From NCBI GenBank assembly GCA_035535055.1, contig DATLQT010000078.1, positions 1 through 39,665 on the forward strand: a DNA stretch of 39,665 bases. The letters run 5' to 3'. Positions 32,006-39,473 of the stretch are shown here, piece after piece. This DNA is from UBA6019 sp035535055 (GTDB lineage: Bacteria; Chloroflexota; Dormibacteria; Dormibacterales; Dormibacteraceae). Position 1 is the stretch's first letter; every line of letters begins with the position of its first letter. Made by a program: the position numbers and the translations under genes. The notes under the pieces were generated by a model. The model saw only the letters and a program-made list of their open reading frames with translations. It was not told the origin of the DNA and did no database searches.

Positions 32006-32734
32006 TCAGTACCCCAGATAGGAACGGCGGACCGACTCGGAGCGCTTGAGCTCTTCGCTAGACCCGTGGACGGTGACCCGGCCGACCTCGAGGACATAGG
32101 CCTCGTGGGCGATGTTGAGGGCGGCAACCGCGTTCTGCTCGACGAGGAGGACGGCGGTGCCCGAGTCCTCGCTGATGCGGCGGACGAGTTCGAAGATCGC
32201 CTTCACGATCAGCGGCGCGAGGCCCAGGGACGGCTCGTCGAGGAGCAGGAGCTTGGGCCGCGACATCAGCGCCCGCCCGATGGCGAGCATCTGCTGCTCG
32301 CCGCCGCTCAGGAGCCCGGCCGGCCGCGACTGGCGATCCTTCAGGACTGGGAAGTAGGAGTAGACCTGCTGCATGTCCTTGCCGATCTCCCGGTCGCGGC
32401 GGGTATAGGCGCCCAGCCGGAGGTTCTCAGACACCGTCAGCGAGCCCATGGTGCCCCGGCCCTCGGGCACGTGGGCGATGCCGAGGCGGGCGGTGTCGGC
32501 GGGATCGGAGCCGATCAGCGAGCGCCCGCCGAAGGTGATCTGGCCGTGGGCCCTGACGCTGCCCGAGATCGCCTTCAGGGTCGTCGTCTTGCCGGCCCCG
32601 TTGGCGCCGAGGAGGGCGACGATCGTCCGCTCGGGGACGCTCAGGGTGACGCCGTGCAGGGCGCGGATGGCCCCGTATCCGGCGTGGACATCTCGGAGGT
32701 CGAGGATGGGCTGGGTGCCATTGCCCTCGCTCAA
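32006..32734 (-). CDS. livF: branched-chain amino acid ABC transporter ATPase LivF
   Basis: ATP-binding subunit of the Liv importer. 242 residues. Walker A GANGAGKTT, the LivF-type loop LGIAHVPEGRGTMGSLTVSENLRLG, the signature LSGGEQQMLAIGRALM and Walker B LLLLDEPSLGLAP are all intact; the switch region reads LLVEQNAVAALNIAHEAYVLEVGRV. The TTG start overlaps the livG stop (TTGA), which couples the two ATPases. Forms the heterodimer with LivG under LivH and LivM. Confidence 0.95.
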   Translation of the reverse strand: MSEGNGTQPILDLRDVHAGYGAIRALHGVTLSVPERTIVALLGANGAGKTTTLKAISGSVRAHGQITFGGRSLIGSDPADTARLGIAHVPEGRGTMGSLTVSENLRLGAYTRRDREIGKDMQQVYSYFPVLKDRQSRPAGLLSGGEQQMLAIGRALMSRPKLLLLDEPSLGLAPLIVKAIFELVRRISEDSGTAVLLVEQNAVAALNIAHEAYVLEVGRVTVHGSSEELKRSESVRRSYLGY

Positions 32735-33510
32735 GCCGCGCCCTCGTCCGCTCCCAGGTAGGCCTCTATCACGCGCGCGTCGCCGCGAACCTCCGCCGGG
32801 GTGCCGTCGGCGATCTTGCGTCCGAAGTCGAGGCAGACGATCTTGTCGGAGATCGGCATCACCACGCCCATGTGGTGCTCGACGATCAGCATCGTCAGCG
32901 AGAACTCCTGGTGGATCCGCCGCAGCAGGTCGACCAAATGTTGAGCCTCGTCGTGGCTCAGCCCACCGGCCGGCTCGTCGAGCAGGAGGAGGCGGGGAGT
33001 CGAAGCCAGCGCGCGGGCCAGTTCCACCGACTTCAGGGTTCCGAAGGGCAGACCGGCCACGTAGCGGTCGGCGAGGGCACCTATGCCGACCCGCTCGAGA
33101 ACCTCGCGGGCGCGCTTTTCGGCCGACCTCTCGGCCTTCCTGACGTACGGCAGGCCGAGGGCGGCGCCGATGGCAAAGACCGGCCCGCGGATATCGGTGT
33201 GCATACCTACCAGCACGTTGTCGAGGACTGTCATTCGCTGGAAGAGCTCGACGTTCTGGAAGGTGCGGGAGATCCCGATCCGGATGATGCTATCGCCGCG
33301 GGCCTTGACAATGTTCTGGCCGTCGAAGACGACCGCGCCCTGCTGCGGGGTGTAGACGCGCGTCACGACGTTGAAGAGGGTGGTCTTACCGGCGCCGTTG
33401 GGGCCGATTAGGCCGACGATCGAGCCTTCGGGCACGTCGAAGCTGATGCCATCCAGGGCCAGGATTCCGCCGAACCGCACGGTGACGTCTTCGACTGAGA
33501 GCAGCGCCAA
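32731..33510 (-). CDS. livG: branched-chain amino acid ABC transporter ATPase LivG
   Basis: ATP-binding subunit, first gene of the liv operon. 259 residues. Walker A GPNGAGKTTLFNVVTRVYTP, the LivG-specific ISRTFQNVELFQRMTVLDNVLVGMH, the Walker B LLLLDEPAGGLSH and the end TPAEVRGDARVIEAYLG identify it as LivG. The signature region is shortened and reads LPFGTLKSVELARALAS where LSYGxQRxxEIARAL is usual: Tyr is Phe and the Gln position differs, as in many LivG proteins. TTG start. A sigma-70 type promoter lies 44-71 bp upstream. Confidence 0.94.
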   Translation of the reverse strand: MALLSVEDVTVRFGGILALDGISFDVPEGSIVGLIGPNGAGKTTLFNVVTRVYTPQQGAVVFDGQNIVKARGDSIIRIGISRTFQNVELFQRMTVLDNVLVGMHTDIRGPVFAIGAALGLPYVRKAERSAEKRAREVLERVGIGALADRYVAGLPFGTLKSVELARALASTPRLLLLDEPAGGLSHDEAQHLVDLLRRIHQEFSLTMLIVEHHMGVVMPISDKIVCLDFGRKIADGTPAEVRGDARVIEAYLGADEGAA

Positions 33511-33553
33511 TGAAAGCTTTACCCCCGGCTCCGGTGTCAGAAAGACTCCCGAT

Positions 33554-33581
33554 ATCTTAAGGAGACCGGCCCGCGGGTCAA
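33554..33581 (-). promoter_or_regulatory. sigma-70 type promoter of the liv operon
   Basis: On the minus strand TTGACC (33581-33576) and TAAGAT (33559-33554) are separated by 16 bp. The predicted start of transcription near 33547 leaves a leader of about 37 nt before the livG TTG. This is the best full promoter in the window. Confidence 0.6.
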
Positions 33582-33596
33582 ATCCGCGTCGCTTGG

Positions 33597-34439
33597 TTAG
33601 TCGGAGGCCTCTGGAAGGTCGGGCGGGACGTCGGCGCCGCTCGGGGGCGAGGGAGGAGGCGCCAGGGGCGGTGCGGGGGCGTCCACCGGGTGTTCGTAGA
33701 TGCTCGGCTTGACCGGCGGCTCGGCGGGCGTAGGGGCCGCAGGCGCGGGAGCCGGCTCGTAGGCTCGTGGCGTCGGCGACAGGTGCTCAAATGTAACCTC
33801 GCCGAGCGGTGGAGCGGCGCGGGTCCGCCAGGCCCACAGGGCCAGGAAGCCGAGCAGGCCGACCACCGCCAGGATCGGTAGGAAGACGAAGGGCGGCCGG
33901 GTCAGCAGCCCGAGGGGCGAGACCCCTCCGCCGCTGGTGGTGGGTGCCGCCGCGCCGACGGTGGGGCTGGAGGTCGGGCTCGGAGTCGCCGATGGGCTGG
34001 GCGAGGGACTGGCGGTGACGGCCGCCTCGACCACGAAGTGCTGGAAACAGACGTTTACGCCCTGCTGGACCTCGACACAGATCGAGTGCTCGCCGGGGGT
34101 GACGCTGTTGGGAACCAGGATCGCGGTGCTGGCGATCGACCCGGCCGTGTCGCTCTGGACCGTGGTGATGATGATGCCGTCGAAGGAGACGTTGAAGCTC
34201 CCGTCGGGTGGGAAATTGGTTCCGCCCAAGTTGACCTGAGCCCCGGCAGGCGCCGACGTCGGGTTGAGGAAGATCGACGGTACCGGGGTTGGCGTCGGGG
34301 TGGGGACCGCGGTCGGGGTTGGCGTCGGGTTGGTACCGCCGCCGGTCGCGAATCCGGTAGCGGCGGCGGCGACGGGCGCCATCGCCAGGGCGAAGCTTGC
34401 CGACGCACCCAGGACCAGGACACGCAACCAAACCCTCAC
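33597..34439 (-). CDS. secreted/membrane-anchored IPT-TIG-like surface protein with Pro-rich tail
   Basis: Predicted cell-surface protein, 280 residues, function unknown. A signal peptide (1-27, ending VAAAA) is followed by a Thr-Pro repeat linker (about 37-53) and one compact beta-rich domain, IFLNPTSAPAGAQVNLGGTNFPPDGSFNVSFDG and onward to about residue 138, that resembles IPT/TIG-type immunoglobulin-like folds. It holds two cysteines (SICVEV, NVCFQH). A Ser/Pro/Thr linker leads to one membrane helix (FVFLPILAVVGLLGFLALWAW) and a Pro/Ala-rich cytoplasmic tail of about 70 residues. GTG start with TAGGGT 9 nt upstream. Tail and linker are probably disordered. Confidence 0.8.
   Translation of the reverse strand: MRVWLRVLVLGASASFALAMAPVAAAATGFATGGGTNPTPTPTAVPTPTPTPVPSIFLNPTSAPAGAQVNLGGTNFPPDGSFNVSFDGIIITTVQSDTAGSIASTAILVPNSVTPGEHSICVEVQQGVNVCFQHFVVEAAVTASPSPSPSATPSPTSSPTVGAAAPTTSGGGVSPLGLLTRPPFVFLPILAVVGLLGFLALWAWRTRAAPPLGEVTFEHLSPTPRAYEPAPAPAAPTPAEPPVKPSIYEHPVDAPAPPLAPPPSPPSGADVPPDLPEASD
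34284..34329. repeat. two 16-bp direct repeats in the Thr-Pro linker
   Basis: CGGGGTTGGCGTCGGG occurs at 34284-34299 and 34314-34329, a 30-bp period that codes for Thr-Pro repeats in the surface protein. The linker length may vary between strains through slippage or recombination. Confidence 0.8.
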
Positions 34440-34448
34440 CGAACGGAA

Positions 34449-34454
34449 ACCCTA
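34449..34454 (-). promoter_or_regulatory. putative -10 box TAGGGT for the surface protein gene
   Basis: On the minus strand TAGGGT ends 9 nt before the GTG start, consistent with a leader of 2-3 nt or none. Confidence 0.3.
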
Positions 34455-34496
34455 ATCAGGCGCAACGACAGTTCGGCCACAGCGGAGAGAGAACGG

Positions 34497-35258
34497 TCAG
34501 ATGGGCGGCCAAGGTACGGACCAGGCCGAGGTCGGCGAGGGGAAGAGCCAGCCGGGCTGGAGCACGCCGCGCAAGCGCCGCTCCAGCAGCCCGAGCTCGC
34601 GCACGCTGATGAGGCCGTCGAGCTCTGCGGCGAGCTCTCCTCCGCGGACGGCAGCCAGCGCGCGCTCCAGGTCGGGTCGAAAGGCGGGCGGCAGCGGCTC
34701 GCCGGCGAAGTCCCAGATGATCGTCCGCAGCTTGGGCTCGGCGTGGAAGGTGAGTCCATGGTCGATCACCCAGAGGCGACCAGAGCCGTCCCGGAGGTGG
34801 TGGCCTGCCTTGCGATCGGCGTTGTTGGCGATGACGTCAAAGAGCGCGACCGGGAGCAGCTGATCGAGTTGCTCATCACGGATGCTGAAGAACGCCCGCC
34901 CCGACTCGCTCGGTACGAAGAGCTGCAGGGACCCGACGCCCATCGGCGCCTCCCTGCGCGTGACGGTGGGGGGGATGAGCGGCCAGCCGAGGAAGCGGGC
35001 GAGGCGGTAGGCCGCCACCTCCCGCCGGTGGAGGGAGCCGTCGGGGAAGTCCCAAAGCGGCGACTCGCCCTGGGCGGGCTTGTAGACGGCAAGCGCGTCT
35101 CCCTCGGCGCCTAGCGGCTTATCGAGCCGGGCCAGGTAGGTGTAGTTGGAAGAGTTCGGCAGGAGGCCCAAGACCTCGATAGAGCCCGAGCCGCGAAGGA
35201 GCGCCTCGGCCTCCTCGAAGCTCAGCTCGGCGGGCTCAGAAGATGGGCCGGGATCCAT
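34497..35258 (-). CDS. SCO1664 family protein (PI3/4-kinase-like fold)
   Basis: Member of the SCO1664 family (TIGR03843-like), known from actinobacteria and relatives and distantly related to phosphatidylinositol 3/4-kinases; no activity is established. 253 residues. Visible kinase-like elements are AVYKPAQGESPLWDFP (Lys in the nucleotide site), the RREVAAYRLARFLGW helix, VALFDVIANNADRKAGHHL (catalytic-loop-like Asn/Asp) and LWVIDHGLTFH, where the Asp takes the place of the DFG-type metal ligand. It overlaps the DUF3090 gene by 23 bp. In actinobacteria the same two genes sit beside a histidine phosphatase gene; that gene is not present here. Confidence 0.88.
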   Translation of the reverse strand: MDPGPSSEPAELSFEEAEALLRGSGSIEVLGLLPNSSNYTYLARLDKPLGAEGDALAVYKPAQGESPLWDFPDGSLHRREVAAYRLARFLGWPLIPPTVTRREAPMGVGSLQLFVPSESGRAFFSIRDEQLDQLLPVALFDVIANNADRKAGHHLRDGSGRLWVIDHGLTFHAEPKLRTIIWDFAGEPLPPAFRPDLERALAAVRGGELAAELDGLISVRELGLLERRLRGVLQPGWLFPSPTSAWSVPWPPI

Positions 35259-35739
35259 TCGCGGCGGGGCAGGGGTGGCCGCCGGGGTCGATCGGGAGGC
35301 CGCAGAATTGGCAGGTCGGCCGGCCGCCGGCGAGCACCGCGTCGGCCTGCTCGGTGAAAGAGCGCACCTGTTCGGGGGAGATCCAGAGCCGGGCGGTGGC
35401 CGGCTCGCTGCCTTCCTCCTCGATCTCTCGAGCTACGATCACGAACTTCCGCTTGCTCTCGTGGTAGCCGAGCCCGAGCTCGCCGATCTCCCAGTTCGCC
35501 TCACCGACCGGCGGGTTCCCTGGCCCTGGCCGGAGCTTGGTCTCGGCCGGCAGCTCCTGCGTCTCCAGCAGCTGCCGGGCGCGCGTCAGGAGGCCCTGGA
35601 GGTGGAACTTCTCGCAGGCGAGCGTCATCTCCTCGGCGCCCCCGCGGGCGACCAGGAAGAAGTGACGCTTGCCGGGCTCGCCGACCGCGGCGGCGGCGAT
35701 CATCTCAACCGACTCGAGTTCGAAGCTGCGTGAAGCCAT
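35236..35739 (-). CDS. DUF3090 family protein
   Basis: DUF3090 (TIGR03847-like), function unknown, co-conserved with SCO1664-type proteins. 167 residues. MASRSFELESVEMIAAAAVGEPGKRHFFLVARG is the standard start of the family, ELGLGYHESKRKFVIVARE follows, and the C-terminus has CQFCGLPIDPGGHPCP, three cysteines and a histidine that could hold zinc. ATG at 35739 is chosen because upstream extensions are low-complexity and shadow-like. The partner gene starts within its last 23 bp, so expression is coupled. Confidence 0.9.
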   Translation of the reverse strand: MASRSFELESVEMIAAAAVGEPGKRHFFLVARGGAEEMTLACEKFHLQGLLTRARQLLETQELPAETKLRPGPGNPPVGEANWEIGELGLGYHESKRKFVIVAREIEEEGSEPATARLWISPEQVRSFTEQADAVLAGGRPTCQFCGLPIDPGGHPCPAANGSRPIF

Positions 35740-35812
35740 GCGCTTGGTTAGAAGGTGAAGGCTAGAGGTTCGCCCGGGTGCGCCGTCGCGGCGTCCGCTG
35801 CAGGGTGCCGGC

Positions 35813-36565
35813 TCAGGCGGTTTCGGCCGGCTCGGCGGGGTCGAGCGGCGGTCGCCAGCCGTCACCGACGCCGTTGCCCTCCGCCTCCTCCGGCTCGGTG
35901 ACGGCTGAAACCGGCCAGTGACCGGCGCCGTTGCCGAACTCCCCGGCCCGCGCCTCGATGAGGGCGGTCAGCCGGCGGCGGTTGATCAGCACGAACTTGT
36001 AGATCCCCTCGTCGGAGTCCATCTGGAGGCCCTCCTGGATGGGCTGGACCCGGGCCTGGGTCACCGAGAGGAAGCGCGTCCGGGCGGTCCGGTGCCAGCC
36101 GGAGACGGTCTGGTCGACCGGTACCGTCACGAAGCCGGTTACCTGTAGCGGGCCGCAGTAGAGCTTGACTCTGACCTTGCGGCCGGGCGCCTTGAGGTCC
36201 TCCTGGCTGGTGCTTGTCTCGTGGATCGGCATCAGCATCAGCACCTCGTCGCGGTTGAGTGTCAGCCCGGGCACGGCGTCCCACAGCCCCTCGCCGCCCT
36301 CGTGCACCCGCACCTGGGCGTCCTCAAGGTCGAGGAGCTCGTCCTCGTCGTTGGCGAGGTCGCTGATCCGGCGGGCCTGGCGCATGACGACCTTGCCGTG
36401 GACCTCCAGGTAGGTTCCGCCCAGCTCCGCGAGGGCTCCGATCTCCGTCACGTGGAGGTCATCCAAATCGACCCCAGCATATGTCTGGCTGGTTTTGGCG
36501 TCCAGCGGGTTGGGAATGTATCCATTCGCCCCTCGCGAGAGTGCGAAGCGGGTCAACCAAGACAA
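35813..36565 (-). CDS. protein of unknown function with two similar halves
   Basis: 250 residues, cytosolic, family not securely recognised. Two regions follow the same beta pattern: about 51-115 (EVHGKVVM, ELLDLEDAQVRV, VLMLMPIHE) and about 129-197 (QVTGFVTV, RFLSVTQARVQP, YKFVLINRR). Each has a strand, a D/T-rich turn, an FLxLxxAxV strand and a final strand, like the short DUF6812-type domain. An internal duplication is therefore likely. The C-terminal 50 residues are acidic and disordered. The TTG start at 36565 is uncertain; other TTG codons lie downstream. It is divergent from dnaK across 47 bp and its 5' end contains an imperfect inverted repeat. Confidence 0.65.
   Translation of the reverse strand: MSWLTRFALSRGANGYIPNPLDAKTSQTYAGVDLDDLHVTEIGALAELGGTYLEVHGKVVMRQARRISDLANDEDELLDLEDAQVRVHEGGEGLWDAVPGLTLNRDEVLMLMPIHETSTSQEDLKAPGRKVRVKLYCGPLQVTGFVTVPVDQTVSGWHRTARTRFLSVTQARVQPIQEGLQMDSDEGIYKFVLINRRRLTALIEARAGEFGNGAGHWPVSAVTEPEEAEGNGVGDGWRPPLDPAEPAETA
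36525..36547. promoter_or_regulatory. imperfect inverted repeat upstream of dnaK, CIRCE-like
   Basis: TTCGCACTC and AGGGGCGAA (minus-strand view) are imperfect arms separated by 5 nt. CIRCE, the HrcA operator, is TTAGCACTC-N9-GAGTGCTAA, so the half-site is similar but spacing and second arm differ. It lies 65-90 bp before the dnaK ATG. No HAIR element (HspR site) is visible. Confidence 0.25.
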
Positions 36566-36612
36566 CTGGAAATCTTCGTAGTAAAAATCAATTCAAATCC
36601 CGGAGGAAACGC

Positions 36613-38517
36613 ATGGCCAAGACCGTAGGCATCGACCTCGGGACGACGAACTCGGTGATCGCCGTCATGGAGGGCGGCGAGCCGGTCGTCATCCCCAACT
36701 CGGAGGGCGCCCGGACGACACCGTCCGTCGTCGCCTTCACCAAGACCGGCGAGAGGCTGGTCGGGAACCTGGCGCGCCGCCAGGCGGCGGTGAACCCCGA
36801 GAACACCATCGCCTCGATCAAGAGGTTCATGGGCCGCAAGTTCACCGAGGTGGAGAGCGAGCGCAAGATCGTCCCCTACCAGGTGAAGGCGGGCAAGGAC
36901 GACCGCGTGGTCGTCAACGTCCCCAACGCTCAGAAGGAGTTCACGCCCGAGGAGATCTCGGCCATGACCCTCCAAAAGCTCAAGGCGGATGCCGAGGCAT
37001 ACCTGGGCGAGAAGGTCACCGACGCGGTGATCACCGTCCCCGCCTACTTCAACGACGCGCAGCGGCAGGCGACCAAGAACGCCGGCCAGATCGCGGGGCT
37101 GAACGTGCTCCGGATCATCAACGAGCCGACCGCGGCCTCGCTGGCCTACGGCCTGGAGAAGAAGGATAACGAGACGATCCTCGTCTTCGACCTAGGCGGT
37201 GGCACCTTCGACGTCTCCGTCCTCGACGTCGGTGACGGCGTCTTCGAGGTGAAGTCCACCAACGGGGACACCCACCTCGGCGGCGACGACTACGACCGGC
37301 GGGTCGTGGACTGGCTGGCGGAGGAGTTCAAGAAGGAGAACGGGATCGACCTCAAGACCGATCGCCAGGCCCTCCAGCGCCTCACCGAGGCGGCCGAGCG
37401 GGCGAAGATCGAGCTCTCCTCCCGGCTCGAGACGAACATCAACCTGCCCTTCATCACGGCGGACCAGAACGGGCCCAAGCACCTCGAGGTGAGCCTCACG
37501 CGGGCGAAGTTCGAGCAGCTGACCCATGACCTCACCGAGCGCTGCCGCCAACCGTTCCTGGCTGCCCTCAAGGACGCCGGGCTCTCCCCTCAGCAGATCA
37601 ACGAGGTCGTGCTGGTCGGCGGCTCGACCCGGATGCCGGTCATCCAGCAATTGGTGAAGGACCTCTGCGGCGGCAAGGAGCCCCACAAGGGGGTCAACCC
37701 GGACGAGGTGGTCGCCGTCGGCGCCGCCATCCAGGCGGGCGTCCTCAAGGGCGAGGTGAAGGACGTCCTTCTCCTCGACGTCACTCCGCTTTCGCTCGGC
37801 ATCGAGACCATGGGCGGCGTCTTCACCCGCCTGATCGACCGCAACACGACCATCCCCACCTCGCGAAGCCAGATCTTCAGCACCGCCGCGGACAATCAGA
37901 CCTCGGTCGAGGTCCACGTCCTCCAGGGCGAGCGCGACATGGCACGCGACAACCGGACCCTCGGGCGGTTCCACCTCGACGGTATCGCGCCGGCGCCGCG
38001 GGGCATGCCGCAGATCGAGGTCACCTTCGACATCGACGCCAACGGCATCCTGAACGTCAAGGCGCAGGACAAGGGGACCGGCCGCGAGCAGTCGGTGACC
38101 ATCACCGCCTCCTCCACGCTCTCCAAGGACGAGGTCGAGCGGATGGTCAAGGAGGCCGAGGCCAACTCCTCCGACGACCGCCGCAAGCGGGAGGAGGTCG
38201 AGACCCGGAACCAGGCCGACCAGATGGTCTACCAGGCGCAGAAGGTCATCAAGGACAACGAGAGCAAGATCCCGGCCGAGCTCAAGAGCGAGGTCGAGTC
38301 CAAGCTGAGCGCGGTCACCGAAGCCTCCAAGGGCACCGAAACCGATGGGCTCAAGAAGGCGATGGACGAGCTCAACGAGTCGCTCCAGAAGATCGGCCAG
38401 CACATCTACTCGGGCAGCGGCGGGCCCACCGACGGCAGCGCCGGCCCGCCCGACGACGGCGGCGCTCCCAAGGCGGAGGAGGAAGACGTCGTGGACGCGG
38501 AGTACAAGGAGGTCTAA
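36613..38517 (+). CDS. dnaK: molecular chaperone DnaK (Hsp70)
   Basis: ATP-dependent chaperone for folding and stress recovery. 634 residues. The ATPase domain starts AKTVGIDLGTTNSVIAVMEGG, with VITVPAYFNDAQRQATKNAG, IINEPTAASLAYG, VFDLGGGTFDVSVLDVGDG and VVLVGGSTRMPVIQ. The linker DVLLLDVTPLSLGIETMGG leads to the substrate-binding domain and a helical lid, and the C-terminus is the usual acidic VVDAEYKEV. ATG is preceded by GGAGGA 5 nt upstream; longer forms cover the divergent gene. A strong terminator follows, and grpE is not adjacent. Confidence 0.98.
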   Translation: MAKTVGIDLGTTNSVIAVMEGGEPVVIPNSEGARTTPSVVAFTKTGERLVGNLARRQAAVNPENTIASIKRFMGRKFTEVESERKIVPYQVKAGKDDRVVVNVPNAQKEFTPEEISAMTLQKLKADAEAYLGEKVTDAVITVPAYFNDAQRQATKNAGQIAGLNVLRIINEPTAASLAYGLEKKDNETILVFDLGGGTFDVSVLDVGDGVFEVKSTNGDTHLGGDDYDRRVVDWLAEEFKKENGIDLKTDRQALQRLTEAAERAKIELSSRLETNINLPFITADQNGPKHLEVSLTRAKFEQLTHDLTERCRQPFLAALKDAGLSPQQINEVVLVGGSTRMPVIQQLVKDLCGGKEPHKGVNPDEVVAVGAAIQAGVLKGEVKDVLLLDVTPLSLGIETMGGVFTRLIDRNTTIPTSRSQIFSTAADNQTSVEVHVLQGERDMARDNRTLGRFHLDGIAPAPRGMPQIEVTFDIDANGILNVKAQDKGTGREQSVTITASSTLSKDEVERMVKEAEANSSDDRRKREEVETRNQADQMVYQAQKVIKDNESKIPAELKSEVESKLSAVTEASKGTETDGLKKAMDELNESLQKIGQHIYSGSGGPTDGSAGPPDDGGAPKAEEEDVVDAEYKEV

Positions 38518-38531
38518 CCGACCTCCGAGAG

Positions 38532-38566
38532 AAGGGGCCCTTGGAAGCCGGGGCCCCTTTTTTTTT
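38532..38566 (+). terminator. intrinsic terminator of dnaK
   Basis: Nine-base arms AAGGGGCCC and GGGCCCCTT with a 10-nt loop are followed by nine T residues, 14 bp after the dnaK stop. It separates dnaK from dnaJ transcription at least in part. Confidence 0.92.
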
Positions 38567-38584
38567 GGGGAGCCGCGCGCCGGG

Positions 38585-38590
38585 TATATA
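38585..38590 (+). promoter_or_regulatory. -10 box TATATA for dnaJ, near-leaderless
   Basis: TATATA ends 9 nt before the dnaJ ATG, giving a predicted leader of about 0-3 nt. No Shine-Dalgarno sequence is present between them. It directly follows the dnaK terminator, so dnaJ appears to be a separate unit. Confidence 0.5.
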
Positions 38591-38599
38591 GGCTTCCTA

Positions 38600-39472
38600 A
38601 TGGTGGCGGCCAAGGATTACTACAAGACGCTCGGCGTCGACCGCAAGGCGACGCCGGAACAGATCAAAGCGTCCTTTCGCAAGCAGGCGCGCAAGTACCA
38701 CCCCGACGCCAACAAGGGCGACGCTGAGGCGACCAAGAAGTTCAAGGAGCTGAGCGAGGCGTACGACGTGCTCGGCGACCCCAAAAAGCGCGGTGAGTAC
38801 GACAACCCGGTCTCCCAGTTCCGGCGCGGGTCCGGCGCCGGCGCGCCCTCCGGCGGCAATCCCTTCGGTGGCGGGACGACCGTCGAGTGGGACATGGGCG
38901 ACATCGGCGACCTGGGCGACATCTTCTCGGGCATGTTCCGGGGTCGCGGCCCCGCCGGACCCGGGGCGCGCACGTCGGCCCCGCGCGAGCAGGCCTACGA
39001 AACGCCGGTCGAGTTGACCCTGAAGGAGGCGATCGAGGGAGCCCGGCGGCTGGTCCGGGAAGAGGATGGGCGCCAGCTCGAGGTCACCTTCCCGGCCGGC
39101 GTCGTGGAGGGCTCCAAGGTCCGCGCCGGTGGCAACCACACCTTCACCGTCCGCCTCCAGCCCGACCCCGCATGGCGGATCGAGGGTCGCGACCTGCACG
39201 GCGACCTCGAGGTCCCCGACCACATCGCCGTGCTGGGCGGCGAGGTGACGGCCCCGACTCCCACCGGCAGGAGGATCTCCCTCAACATCGCGCCCGGGAG
39301 CCACGCCGGCAAGGTGATGCGGATCCGCGGCAAGGGCGTTCCCGGACTCGGCGGCGCCCCCGCCGGCGACCTCCGGCTGCATCTCCGGGTGACCGTGCCC
39401 GCGAAGCCGAGCGAGGAGCAGCGCACGCTGTACGAGCAGCTGCGGGACCTGGCCGGCCCGGCCCCAGGCTGA
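38600..39472 (+). CDS. DnaJ/CbpA-type co-chaperone without zinc finger
   Basis: J-domain co-chaperone that delivers substrates to DnaK and stimulates its ATPase. 290 residues. The J domain (about 5-70) has KDYYKTLGVDRKATPEQIK and the HPD motif in YHPDANKGD. A Gly-rich region (about 76-130) follows, then two beta-barrel C-terminal domains with FPAGVVEGSKVRAGG and ISLNIAPGSHAGKVMRIRGKGVPG. The CxxCxGxG zinc repeats of classical DnaJ are absent, so this is a class B, CbpA-like protein. The ATG at 38600 is used because the J domain begins here; the longer frame covers the end of dnaK. Confidence 0.94.
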   Translation: MVAAKDYYKTLGVDRKATPEQIKASFRKQARKYHPDANKGDAEATKKFKELSEAYDVLGDPKKRGEYDNPVSQFRRGSGAGAPSGGNPFGGGTTVEWDMGDIGDLGDIFSGMFRGRGPAGPGARTSAPREQAYETPVELTLKEAIEGARRLVREEDGRQLEVTFPAGVVEGSKVRAGGNHTFTVRLQPDPAWRIEGRDLHGDLEVPDHIAVLGGEVTAPTPTGRRISLNIAPGSHAGKVMRIRGKGVPGLGGAPAGDLRLHLRVTVPAKPSEEQRTLYEQLRDLAGPAPG

Positions 39473-39473
39473 G

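Noticed and set aside
37192..38613. Minus-strand open frame of 473 codons opposite dnaK
   Set aside because: Antisense of dnaK, a common shadow in GC-rich genomes; the Leu/Asp/Val-rich product has no motifs.
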